Assembly: GCF_000215955.2 (NCBI RefSeq)
Contig: NZ_AFNV02000008.1
Location: 84,281-148,280, forward strand
Source of the DNA: Salinisphaera shabanensis E1L3A
Lineage (GTDB): Bacteria > Pseudomonadota > Gammaproteobacteria > Nevskiales > Salinisphaeraceae
Direction of reading: 5' to 3'
DNA: 64,000 bases
Position numbers and translations under genes: made by a program. Of this stretch, positions 28,109 through 36,062 are shown piece by piece. How positions within the stretch are numbered: the stretch's first letter is position 1; every line of letters begins with the position of its first letter. The notes beneath the pieces were generated by a model that made no database searches, was not told the origin of the DNA, and worked only from the letters and a program-made list of their open reading frames with translations.

Positions 28109-30178
28109 CTAAAACGACAGGCGCGCGCCCACGTTGAAGCGCCGGCCGTCGAGTAGCCGGCCATAGTTTTCAGGGGCGATGTTTTTGTCGAGCAGGTTGT
28201 AGATGCCGCCGTAGATATCGAGTTCATCGGTCAACTGATGGCTCACGCCTGCATCGACGAGCGTGTAGCTCGGGTAGCTGATGCTCAAGCCGCGCCGGCT
28301 GGCGACTTGCTCGGTATCGCTTTTATAACGTGCCTGCGACCAGAGCCGGGTGGCGCCGGTTACATCCCAGTCCAAGCCGAGCGTGGCCCGGTGCTTGGGT
28401 TGATCGCTCAGCGGAAGGCCGGCGTTGTCGCCGGTTTCCTGCTCGCTTTCGGTATAGGTGTAGCTGGAAGTCGCGCTCAGGCGTTGCGTGATCGGCGCTT
28501 CGAGGGTGAATTCCACGCCGCTGATCTTGGCCTTGTCGACATTGCTGTACTGATAGATCGCCGTGTAGTTTTCGCTGGCGAAAGGGCACGCGGCATCGCC
28601 GGCACGGGTGTCGCAGACGATCGGTTTCTGGATCTTGTTATCGAAGTCGGTCCGGAATACGGTCAGGCTGGATGCCAGCCCGCCGGTTTCTGACTGCCAG
28701 TACAGGCTGGCCTCGTATGTCGTGCTCTTTTCCGGTTCGAGATCCGAGTTGCCGACGTCGCGGCAGTCCGGGCAGCCGGGGCCGCCGCCGCCTTCGATCC
28801 AGCGGGAATCCCCTTCCTTGAGGTCCGGGGTGCGATAGCCGGCGCTTACGCCGCCTTTCAGGGTGAGCTGCGGCGTCAGGCTATAAACGCCGTACATACG
28901 CGGCACGAACTCGTCGCCATAGTTTTCGTCATAGACATAACGCAGGCCGGTGGTCAGCGCGAAGTCGTCGGTCATAAACCACTCGTGCTCGACAAACGGC
29001 GCAATTTCGTAGCGTTCCAGGTCGGAGGCGCCCAGTCCGCGATCCGGGTTCTCGCTGCGCTGCTTGCGATACTGCGTGCCGAGCGTAATCAGCTGACTGG
29101 CCAGTGGTAGCACCGTCTGGGTATTGGCTGTAATACGCTCGTAGGTGGATTCGTAGCTCGAATCGTTCTGGGTCAGCTCCGTATGCTGGATATAGCTCCG
29201 GGTGGTGACGTGATCGTTCCATGCCACGCTATGGCGAAGGGTTTGGCGTTCGCGTTCGGTACGTAGCTCGCGATCGGAGCCGGTGAGTTCGGCACTGGCG
29301 TCGGTATCCTGGCGGCCGAAGCCGGCTTCGAAACTCAGTCGGTTGGCATCGTTGGCCGCCCAGTCGAGCCCGGCATCGAGGTTACGGCGTCGATAGCCGG
29401 CATAGCCGTCTTCGAGCGCATCTTCTTCGCGCTGCAAGATATTGCCGTTGAGCCGCAGCGACAGCGTGTCCTGGATCAGCGGCCCGCTGACGCTGAAGTC
29501 GCCTTGCTGGCGATTGCCGGAGGCTGAGTCTTGCTGAATGATGGTGTCGGCCGTAATGGTGCCGGCCCATTCATCGGCCACCGGTTTCGTGATCACGTTG
29601 ACCACGCCACCAAGCGCGTCCGAACCGTAGATCGTCGACATAGGGCCGCGAATGACCTCGATACGCTCGATCGCCGACACGGGCGGTAGCCAGCTGTATT
29701 CCGCGCCCGAGCCATAGCCGTTGTAATAAGCCTGGCGCGAACCCTGCGGCACGCCGTCGACGAGCAGCAGGGTGTATTTGGGGGCCAGACCGCGTAGCGA
29801 GATTTCGCCGGTGCCGCCCTTACCGGTCGGGCCTTCGTCGAGATAGACGCCGGGCACGTCCTGCAGCGCTTGCTGGATATCCCGGTAGGATTTGTCCTGA
29901 AGCTGCTCGCCGCCGATCACGGAAATGCTGGCCGGCGCATTCTTCGGGTCGACCGCATAGCCTGAAGCCGAGGCCGATGTGACGGTAATTTCATCGAGTT
30001 CGTCGTTGGCGTCGATTGTCGTATCGGCCCCTAACATGAGCACGTCGGTGCCCGTATTGTCGGCCGACGTGGTTTGCGCCCAGGCGACGTGGCCGTAGAT
30101 CAGCGCCCATACGATGGCGCAACGGCCAACCCAACGCATCTGCCGGCGCACCGTGGTGCGCTCCCCCCAATAGATCAT
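28109..30178 (-). CDS. TonB-dependent outer-membrane receptor, FepA-like
   Basis: A 689-residue receptor. A signal peptide ends near AWAQ (about residue 34). The plug domain (about 55-175) includes a TonB-box-like ELDEITVT and the IERIEVIRGPMSTIYGSDALGG motif. The remaining 500 residues form the 22-strand barrel, closing with an aromatic end (GARLSF). It resembles ferric-catecholate receptors (FepA/IroN group). ATG 30178 has AGGGGGA upstream; the frame is open another 43 codons without signal sequence. A Fur-like site lies upstream. Siderophore uptake is likely, but a metal-chelate role within the PQQ locus cannot be excluded. Confidence 0.88.
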   Translation of the reverse strand: MIYWGERTTVRRQMRWVGRCAIVWALIYGHVAWAQTTSADNTGTDVLMLGADTTIDANDELDEITVTSASASGYAVDPKNAPASISVIGGEQLQDKSYRDIQQALQDVPGVYLDEGPTGKGGTGEISLRGLAPKYTLLLVDGVPQGSRQAYYNGYGSGAEYSWLPPVSAIERIEVIRGPMSTIYGSDALGGVVNVITKPVADEWAGTITADTIIQQDSASGNRQQGDFSVSGPLIQDTLSLRLNGNILQREEDALEDGYAGYRRRNLDAGLDWAANDANRLSFEAGFGRQDTDASAELTGSDRELRTERERQTLRHSVAWNDHVTTRSYIQHTELTQNDSSYESTYERITANTQTVLPLASQLITLGTQYRKQRSENPDRGLGASDLERYEIAPFVEHEWFMTDDFALTTGLRYVYDENYGDEFVPRMYGVYSLTPQLTLKGGVSAGYRTPDLKEGDSRWIEGGGGPGCPDCRDVGNSDLEPEKSTTYEASLYWQSETGGLASSLTVFRTDFDNKIQKPIVCDTRAGDAACPFASENYTAIYQYSNVDKAKISGVEFTLEAPITQRLSATSSYTYTESEQETGDNAGLPLSDQPKHRATLGLDWDVTGATRLWSQARYKSDTEQVASRRGLSISYPSYTLVDAGVSHQLTDELDIYGGIYNLLDKNIAPENYGRLLDGRRFNVGARLSF

Positions 30179-30311
30179 GCTTCCCCCTGAACGGATCGGT
30201 CTAAAAATTAATCGCATGCGCGCGACGAAACCCACCAGCCGCGTTACCCCGTACAGCTGCGGTGTTCGATATGCGCTTGCCGCCGCAGATCCCGGCGCCC
30301 GCAGCAAGCAT

Positions 30312-30349
30312 TTATAGTAAGTTAATCTAAATGAGTGTGATTCGCAATT
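30312..30349 (-). promoter_or_regulatory. Promoter with Fur-like box before the FepA-like receptor gene
   Basis: On the minus strand, GCGAATCACACTCATTT (30329-30346) resembles the Fur boxes of Pseudomonas-type genes (GAATCATTCTCATTT). A TATAAA hexamer lies just downstream (30311-30317). This fits iron repression of the receptor gene; similarity is partial. Confidence 0.45.
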
Positions 30350-30782
30350 ACGGATAGAGAGCCACTCGCTGCGCGCCGGTACTTGACTCTAGTTCATGGC
30401 TATCGATGCTTTAGAAGCAATGAAGCGCTTCGGCCCGCTGTATAGCGCGCTGAATCGATGCCAGTTCAAATCGATGCGTCGATAGCTCAACCGGGCAGGG
30501 ATTTGAGCAGCCACTGCATTATCGGCATGCGACCATCACGAATTGGACGCTCACGCGCCGCGATATTCGTCGCGGCCTGTCGCGCCAGCCATGCCGATGT
30601 ATGGCTGTCCGGGGCCTCAACGCATGCAGCTGCAGGTGAAGACTCGAGCCGTTGCCTTAGCCTGCGGCACGTGCTTATCGGTATGCGAATTCATCGGGCA
30701 GGCGTTGGTGGCCGGCTCGATAGCGGCGGGCAGGACGGTGGGCCGCTACGACATCAGGTGCGCCGGGCCCATCGGCCGGACA
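30350..30782. other. Non-coding gap between the PepSY and FepA-like genes
   Basis: These 433 bases hold no convincing gene on either strand. Open frames here are rich in Arg, Ser and His and show no family features. It is a possible graveyard of a small gene, but nothing supports a call. Confidence 0.5.
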
Positions 30783-31346
30783 CTAACGGGTCGGGTTGGC
30801 CTTCTCGTCCGGTTCCTGGCCGATCTGCCACTGTTCGACCGACAGTTCCACGATCTCGCCGCTTGCGGCATCGACCTCGACCTTGAACTCGCTGTCCTGG
30901 CCTTCCTGAGCGAGGTCGATCTCGTAGCTCGGCGAGCCATTCGATTCGATCTCGTATTCGACTTCGACCACCTCGCCGCCGAACCGTGTCTGTGCGGTCT
31001 TGATCGCCTCTGCTTCGCTGACCTTGGCGGTACGCGCGAATGCCTCCTCATCGGCGGATTCGGCCTCGGTTTCGAGTTCGTAGATATCGCCCGTACGGGC
31101 ATTACACATTAGTTCCCATTCGGTACCGCTGCTATCGCGAACCTCGATCTCGTAGGTGGGTGCGCCGGCCGGGCTGACACTCAGATACTCGACTTTGACG
31201 ATATCGCCGCGGCGCACGTTCTGGGCCGCATCGAGACACTGCTCCAGCGATATCTGATCGTCGGGTGGGGCTGCGCTCGCTGCTGTCACGCTCAGTAACG
31301 TTGTTGCGACAAGCGCACCGATGGACGATAGCGGTTTTGGAATCAT
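30783..31346 (-). CDS. Periplasmic PepSY-domain protein, acidic (LanPepSY-like candidate)
   Basis: A 187-residue exported protein (signal peptide to about residue 25, ASAA). Two PepSY domains follow: one near 35-95 (YEIEVRDSSGTEWELMCNARTGDIYELE) and one near 105-175 (KVSEAEAIKTAQ to YEIDLAQEGQDSEFKVEVDAASGEIV). The mature protein is strikingly acidic. A lanthanide-binding PepSY protein (LanPepSY) is known from the methylotroph Methylobacillus flagellatus. Here the gene follows a TonB receptor in a PQQ region, so lanthanide binding in the periplasm is a reasonable hypothesis. The only direct evidence is domain type, acidity and context. Confidence 0.83.
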   Translation of the reverse strand: MIPKPLSSIGALVATTLLSVTAASAAPPDDQISLEQCLDAAQNVRRGDIVKVEYLSVSPAGAPTYEIEVRDSSGTEWELMCNARTGDIYELETEAESADEEAFARTAKVSEAEAIKTAQTRFGGEVVEVEYEIESNGSPSYEIDLAQEGQDSEFKVEVDAASGEIVELSVEQWQIGQEPDEKANPTR

Positions 31347-31377
31347 GAGAGTGTGCCTTCGTGCTGGGTGCGTATCG

Positions 31378-31431
31378 AAAAACAGGCGGCCGGCCAGCGC
31401 TGCAAAACATGGATGTGCTGGCCGGCGCCTG
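31378..31431 (-). terminator. Terminator / attenuator between TonB receptor and PepSY gene
   Basis: On the minus strand CAGGCGCCGGCCAGC pairs, with one bulge, with GCTGGCCGGCCGCCTG, followed by five T. It begins 23 bases after the receptor stop and ends 31 bases before the PepSY start. It should reduce read-through into the PepSY gene. Confidence 0.8.
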
Positions 31432-31453
31432 CCGGAGGAGATCGAAAGAGAGG

Positions 31454-33802
31454 CTATAGCTCCACCCGCACGCCGCCCCAGATGCCGCGCGGCGCGCCGG
31501 GGCCGATGAAGCGCGTGGCGTCGTCGTAGCGATCGCCTTCGAGCACTTCGTCGGCTTCTCCGTAGAGGCCGAAGGTTTCGTAGTCCGAATCCAGGACATT
31601 GTTGATGCGCAAGAACGTGGTGATGCGATCGGTGATCTTGAACGCCGCATTGGCGTTGACGATGGCATAGCCGTCGATCTTTTCGTTGTCGGTATTGGAT
31701 TCATCGCCGCGATAGATCTGGTCGCCGTTGCCGACCACATCCATGCCCACGCGCAGCCGGCTGGTGGGCGCCCAGTCGATGCCGACATTGAACAGATGTT
31801 CCGGAATCAACGGGATGCGATCGCCGGGCTCGACCTGTTGGGTCGGGTCTTCGCCCGGCGCGGCGTCTTCATCGGCCAGCGGATGGTTCGGCGAATTGGT
31901 GACGAACGAATCACGGAATTCCGCGTTGAGGTAGGTGTAGTTCGCCGACAGCCGCCAGCGCTCGGCGAAGGCCCAGTCCAGTCCCAGTTCGACGCCCTGG
32001 CGGCGGGTTTCGCCGACGTTGTCGAAATAGCCTTCAAAGCGGGATTCGGCCGCGATGAACAGGATGTCGTCCTGGTTGTCCGAGCGAAACACCGCCGCAT
32101 GCCAGCGCAGGTCGTCATTGCCGCCGCGAAGACCCAGTTCGTAGGTGGTGGTGACCACCTGCTCGAGCGGCGGATCGTCGACGAAGCCGTTGGGCAGCCG
32201 GCACGGCGCATCCGGGTTGGCACAGGTCAGCTCGACCGGCGTTGGCGCACGCGAAGACTGTGACACGCTGCCGAAGGTAGTCAGCCGATCGTTGACCTGC
32301 CAGGTCAGCCCGCCGGCCAGATTCAGACGTTTGAATTCGTGATCGCCCGACAGGCTGGTGTCGTCGTCATCATCGCCGCCGGCAAATTCCACTTCGGGCG
32401 ACGTGTCGTGCAGCGAGATCGATGTGCGGTTGTAGCGGCCGGCCAACGTGCCTTCGAGCGTTTCGGTGATCGGCACGCGTTGCAGAAAGAACAGGCTGGC
32501 GGTGCTGTTGTGGGCGGATACGCCGGTCAAGGATTCGCCGGAGACGATGCCGCTACCCACGGTGCCGCGTTCGTCGGTAAGGCTGGCCAGTTCGGTCTGT
32601 TGCGAGAAATCGCTGCTGGCGTAGTCGAGACTCGTGCCCACGATCAGCTCGCCGCCGAGCACGCCGTCCTGGCGGCCCTGCAGGTTCAGGCCAAAGCCGT
32701 TTTCCTTGGTCTGTGACGTGTTTTCGGTGCCGCCGATCACGCCATCGCTGGCCACGACCGGATTACCGTCGGCATCGAAGACGATTTCTTCGTCGCCGCC
32801 GTCTTCGGCTTCTTCACAAAGCAGACCGGCGTTACCGGCGTCTTCGCAGTCCTCGAACTCGGAGCCGTCGCCGTTGAACGTGTTGATCTCGTTACGCCGG
32901 TAATAAGCGCCCCAGGCCAGGGTGAAATCGTCGCTGTAGTCGCGCGTGCCGCGCAGGTTGAACATCACCATTTCCGGATTGGTTTCATCCGGATAGGTGA
33001 ACACCGAGTCGCGGCCTTCGGCTTCGGCAAGTTCGGCCGGAATGGCGCCGTTGCCGCGCAGGCTGTTGTCGGCCGCGGTGATCGAGAAATCCAGCGTGCC
33101 GTTGTCGGTCAGCGTGGAGAACTGGGTGAACAGCTGCGCGACGTCGGAATCCGAGAAATCGCGCCAGCCATCTTCGGAGACGCCCTGGGCGGCGAAATAC
33201 CACGCATCGGTGCCGTTGTTGCCGCCGGCCTGCACATGGCCGCCGAAGCGGCCGAAGTCGCCGCCAAAGATTTCTGCCTCGGCGCCTTCGTAGGTGAAGC
33301 CGGTCTTGGTCTTGACCGACAGCGCGCCGCCGAGCGTGTTCTGGCCGAATAGCGGATTGGAGCCGGGAATGAGGTCGATGGAATCGATCGCGACTTGTGG
33401 GATGAGGTCCCAGTTGACGGTATCGCCGAACGGTTCGTTGATACGTACGCCGTCTTGATAGATCGACAGCCCCTGTGGCAGTCCGAGCAGCGGCGACGCG
33501 GTATAACCGCGGTAGTTCAGATCCGGCTGGAACGGGTTGTTGGTGGCGTCGTTGACGTGGACGCTGCCGAGTTCCTGCTGCATGTATTGGTTGAGGTTGA
33601 GCGTCTCGGCACGCTCGATGTCTTTGCTTTCGGCGTGTTGCACGTTGGCCGGATAGCGATCGGCATCGACCTCGCTGCCAGCAAACGGCGTGGCGCCGAT
33701 AATGTCGATGCCGCCCAGCTCGAGCGGCTGGGCCACCGCGCTATGGCTGACGAACACCCATGCCGCGCCCAGAGTCACCCCAACGCCTCTGCGATAATCC
33801 AT
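31454..33802 (-). CDS. TonB-dependent outer-membrane receptor, candidate rare-earth (lanthanide chelate) receptor
   Basis: A 782-residue receptor. Signal peptide ends near SAVAQ (25). Plug domain about 35-165 with LPQGLSIYQDGVRINEPFG and SIDLIPGSNPLFGQNTLGG; the rest is the barrel, ending in a family-typical aromatic strand. Several predicted outer loops are rich in acid residues: around 315-350 (NGDGSEFEDCED, EEAEDGGDEE, DADGNP) and GGDDDDD near 470. Such loops could attract trivalent cations. It is downstream of the RR/kinase genes (62-base gap) and upstream of the PepSY gene. Lanthanide-chelate receptors (LutH type) occur in comparable clusters; function is inferred. GGGGGAGC precedes the ATG. 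Confidence 0.85.
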   Translation of the reverse strand: MDYRRGVGVTLGAAWVFVSHSAVAQPLELGGIDIIGATPFAGSEVDADRYPANVQHAESKDIERAETLNLNQYMQQELGSVHVNDATNNPFQPDLNYRGYTASPLLGLPQGLSIYQDGVRINEPFGDTVNWDLIPQVAIDSIDLIPGSNPLFGQNTLGGALSVKTKTGFTYEGAEAEIFGGDFGRFGGHVQAGGNNGTDAWYFAAQGVSEDGWRDFSDSDVAQLFTQFSTLTDNGTLDFSITAADNSLRGNGAIPAELAEAEGRDSVFTYPDETNPEMVMFNLRGTRDYSDDFTLAWGAYYRRNEINTFNGDGSEFEDCEDAGNAGLLCEEAEDGGDEEIVFDADGNPVVASDGVIGGTENTSQTKENGFGLNLQGRQDGVLGGELIVGTSLDYASSDFSQQTELASLTDERGTVGSGIVSGESLTGVSAHNSTASLFFLQRVPITETLEGTLAGRYNRTSISLHDTSPEVEFAGGDDDDDTSLSGDHEFKRLNLAGGLTWQVNDRLTTFGSVSQSSRAPTPVELTCANPDAPCRLPNGFVDDPPLEQVVTTTYELGLRGGNDDLRWHAAVFRSDNQDDILFIAAESRFEGYFDNVGETRRQGVELGLDWAFAERWRLSANYTYLNAEFRDSFVTNSPNHPLADEDAAPGEDPTQQVEPGDRIPLIPEHLFNVGIDWAPTSRLRVGMDVVGNGDQIYRGDESNTDNEKIDGYAIVNANAAFKITDRITTFLRINNVLDSDYETFGLYGEADEVLEGDRYDDATRFIGPGAPRGIWGGVRVEL

Positions 33803-33864
33803 TGCTCCCCCGCTCGTTATTATTTTGTAGTGCTATCGAGTCTTGTCCGGGGTGATTGCTTCGC

Positions 33865-35256
33865 TCAATGGGAAATCTTCCCGATTTCAGGGGATATACG
33901 ACCTTTTGCCGATGCCGCTGATGCCCGTGGGATATCGGCGTGAATATGGGTGCCGTGGTGGTGGCGACTGTCGACCTGCAGGCGCCCGCCGAGCAGGTCG
34001 ATGCGTTCGGCCATGCCCGATAGCCCGAGACCGGGTCGATAGGCCTGGGGGTCGAAGCCGCGGCCGTCGTCACGCACATCGACCTGCAGCCGATCGGTTT
34101 CCAGGTCCACCGTGATATCGATATGCGCAGGCGCGCCGTGACGCAGGGCGTTGGTCAGTGCTTCCTGAACCAGACGGAAGACATGGATCGCGATCGGCGT
34201 GGGCACATCGGCCAGGCGGTCGTTGCCGGTATAGACCAGCGACACCTCGCGATGACTGCGCTGGCGGCTGGCGACATGGTTTTCCAGGGCCGCGTCGAGG
34301 CCGAGTTCGTCCAGGCCAGGCGGGCGCAGGCGACGCATCATCAGACGCGTCTGGTCGTAGATGCGCCCGGCAACGGCGACAATGGCTTCGGCCGATTCGG
34401 CAACACCGGGCGGCAGCTTTTCGCCGCGCGCGAGAATGCCGGCAGCGTCGGCCCGAATCGCGGTCAGGCTCTGGCCGAGCTCGTCGTGCAGTTCGCGGGC
34501 GAGATTGCGCCGTTCGTCTTCCTGGATACGCAGCGAATGTTCGCGCAGGCGTCGGTTTTCACGCTGCGCGGCGTCGAGCGCAGCCGCCATGTGGTTGAAC
34601 TGGGCGGCAATACCGTCGAACTCCGGTAACGAAAACCGCGGCAGGCGAATGGCGTAGTCGCCGTGCTCGATACGCGCCAGCGCGGCATCGATACGTCGTA
34701 CCGGCACGAGCGCGCGCCCGAACAGGCGATAGACCACCGCGATCGTGGCCAGATAGAACACCACCAGCAGCGCGAGCAGCCCGCGTGTGTCCTGCCAGGC
34801 TTCGGCAATTTCGTCGTCCGGATCGGCAACGATCACCATCGCATAGTCCGGCGCGATCGCAAGCCGGCGTTCGGGCAAGGCCTCGGGGCGGATGAGCGCA
34901 GAAAACCAGTCTGGCGCTTCGGTCGTCTCATCGTTCGTGCAGCCGGTGGGCGATGGCTCGGTTCGTGCGACGAGTGACAGGCATAAATGGCGCAGATGGC
35001 CGATGTCCGAAAGCCGTCGGGCGGCGGCCAAGGCCTCACTGTCGCTGCGGATACTGTTTTCGACCAGATCGCCGGCGAGGGCTACGCTGGCCTGCATTTC
35101 TTCGGTGACCGCGCGCTGAGCATTGTGGATTACGAGCCAGGCGGCCGCGCAGAGAATCATCGCCAACAGCAGGGTGACGGCGATCATCAGCCGTTGTCGC
35201 AGGCGCAGGCGTCGCCGCGCGACCGTACTTGCCGGTGGTCTAGAGCCCGACGACAC
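33865..35256 (-). CDS. Sensor histidine kinase, NarX/MoxY type
   Basis: A 463-residue membrane kinase. Helices near 24-44 and 160-178 bracket a periplasmic sensor of about 115 residues with acidic pieces (CTNDETTEAPDW, ADPDDEIAEAW). A HAMP-like linker precedes a HisKA_3 box with H257 (ARELHDELGQSL) and a HATPase domain (NALRHG, DDGRGFD, GLGLSGM). MoxY-type kinases control methanol oxidation, and in Pseudomonas putida PedS2 with a LuxR-type partner switches on the lanthanide enzyme. The GTG start overlaps the regulator gene by 17 bases; M24 is an alternative. Confidence 0.86.
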   Translation of the reverse strand: MSSGSRPPASTVARRRLRLRQRLMIAVTLLLAMILCAAAWLVIHNAQRAVTEEMQASVALAGDLVENSIRSDSEALAAARRLSDIGHLRHLCLSLVARTEPSPTGCTNDETTEAPDWFSALIRPEALPERRLAIAPDYAMVIVADPDDEIAEAWQDTRGLLALLVVFYLATIAVVYRLFGRALVPVRRIDAALARIEHGDYAIRLPRFSLPEFDGIAAQFNHMAAALDAAQRENRRLREHSLRIQEDERRNLARELHDELGQSLTAIRADAAGILARGEKLPPGVAESAEAIVAVAGRIYDQTRLMMRRLRPPGLDELGLDAALENHVASRQRSHREVSLVYTGNDRLADVPTPIAIHVFRLVQEALTNALRHGAPAHIDITVDLETDRLQVDVRDDGRGFDPQAYRPGLGLSGMAERIDLLGGRLQVDSRHHHGTHIHADIPRASAASAKGRISPEIGKISH

Positions 35257-35881
35257 CGGTACGAATCGCCAATCGAGTCAAATCGGCCGTGCCGCCCACA
35301 CCGAGTTTCGCGCGCAGACGCGAGGCATGGTTGGCGACGGTCTTCGGGCTGACGAACAGTTCTTCGGCAATCGTGTTCACGCTCGCGCCCGAGGCCAGCA
35401 AACGGAATATCTCGAACTCGCGGGACGACAGGCAGGCCAGCGGTGTGGCCGGGTCGTCGTCGCTGGTGTTGCGTTCGTCGGCGAGGCTGGGGTCCAGATA
35501 CTGGTGCCCGAGAGCCACCTGGCGCACGCCTTCGATCAATACATCGGCCACCGCGCGTTTGCCGATATAGCCGGTGGCACCCGCCGCCAACGCACGGCGC
35601 ACGAAAATGGCTTCCTCGTGTACGGAAAACACCAGCACGCGTGTGCCGGGGTGGCGGCTGCAGATACGCCGCGTGGTTTCGATACCGCTCATGCCGGGCA
35701 GCGACAAATCCATGACGATCACATCGAAGTTCTGCTCGCGACACAGGGCGTAGGCGCGTTCGCCGCTGTCGGCTTCGCCCGCCACTTCGATATCGCCGGC
35801 CAGTTTCAGCAAGCGCGCATAACCAGCGCGCACGACAGCATGATCATCTACCAGGAGAACCTGGATCGGTTGCTTGGGCAT
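35240..35881 (-). CDS. Response regulator, NarL/LuxR type
   Basis: A 213-residue regulator: receiver domain 5-120 with D12-D13 and phosphoacceptor D58 (VMDLSLPG), then a LuxR-type helix-turn-helix (about 148-205, LSSREFEIFRLLASGASVNTIAEELFVSPKTV). ATG 35881 has AGGAG about 7 bases upstream. It is the first gene of the regulator-kinase pair and probably of the longer unit including the TonB receptor. It is the best candidate for a PedR2-like regulator of the locus; its targets cannot be read from sequence. Confidence 0.88.
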   Translation of the reverse strand: MPKQPIQVLLVDDHAVVRAGYARLLKLAGDIEVAGEADSGERAYALCREQNFDVIVMDLSLPGMSGIETTRRICSRHPGTRVLVFSVHEEAIFVRRALAAGATGYIGKRAVADVLIEGVRQVALGHQYLDPSLADERNTSDDDPATPLACLSSREFEIFRLLASGASVNTIAEELFVSPKTVANHASRLRAKLGVGGTADLTRLAIRTGVVGL

Positions 35882-35983
35882 GGCGGGCTCCTGTCTTGTC
35901 CGATCGCGCGTGTTGTCGACGTGCGTTCTATCTACACGATAGCGCAATCAAGGACCAGGGCGTCGCCCGCAAGCCGTCGGCGA

Positions 35984-36021
35984 CAAAAGAAAAAGCCGGC
36001 TGCCAGGGGGCGCAGCCGGCT
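35984..36021 (-). terminator. Rho-independent terminator of the aldehyde dehydrogenase gene
   Basis: A 10-bp perfect stem (AGCCGGCTGC / GCAGCCGGCT) with an 8-base loop, followed on the minus strand by TTTTCTTTTG. It lies about 40 bases past the stop of the dehydrogenase gene. Confidence 0.92.
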
Positions 36022-36062
36022 CGGGGTACACATCCTCTAGGGGAAGGAGGATGCGAACTCGG

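Noticed and set aside
30458..30886. Open frame of 142 codons in the gap beside the PepSY gene
   Set aside because: Overlaps the real PepSY gene, composition is Arg/Ser-rich, no ribosome site or motif.
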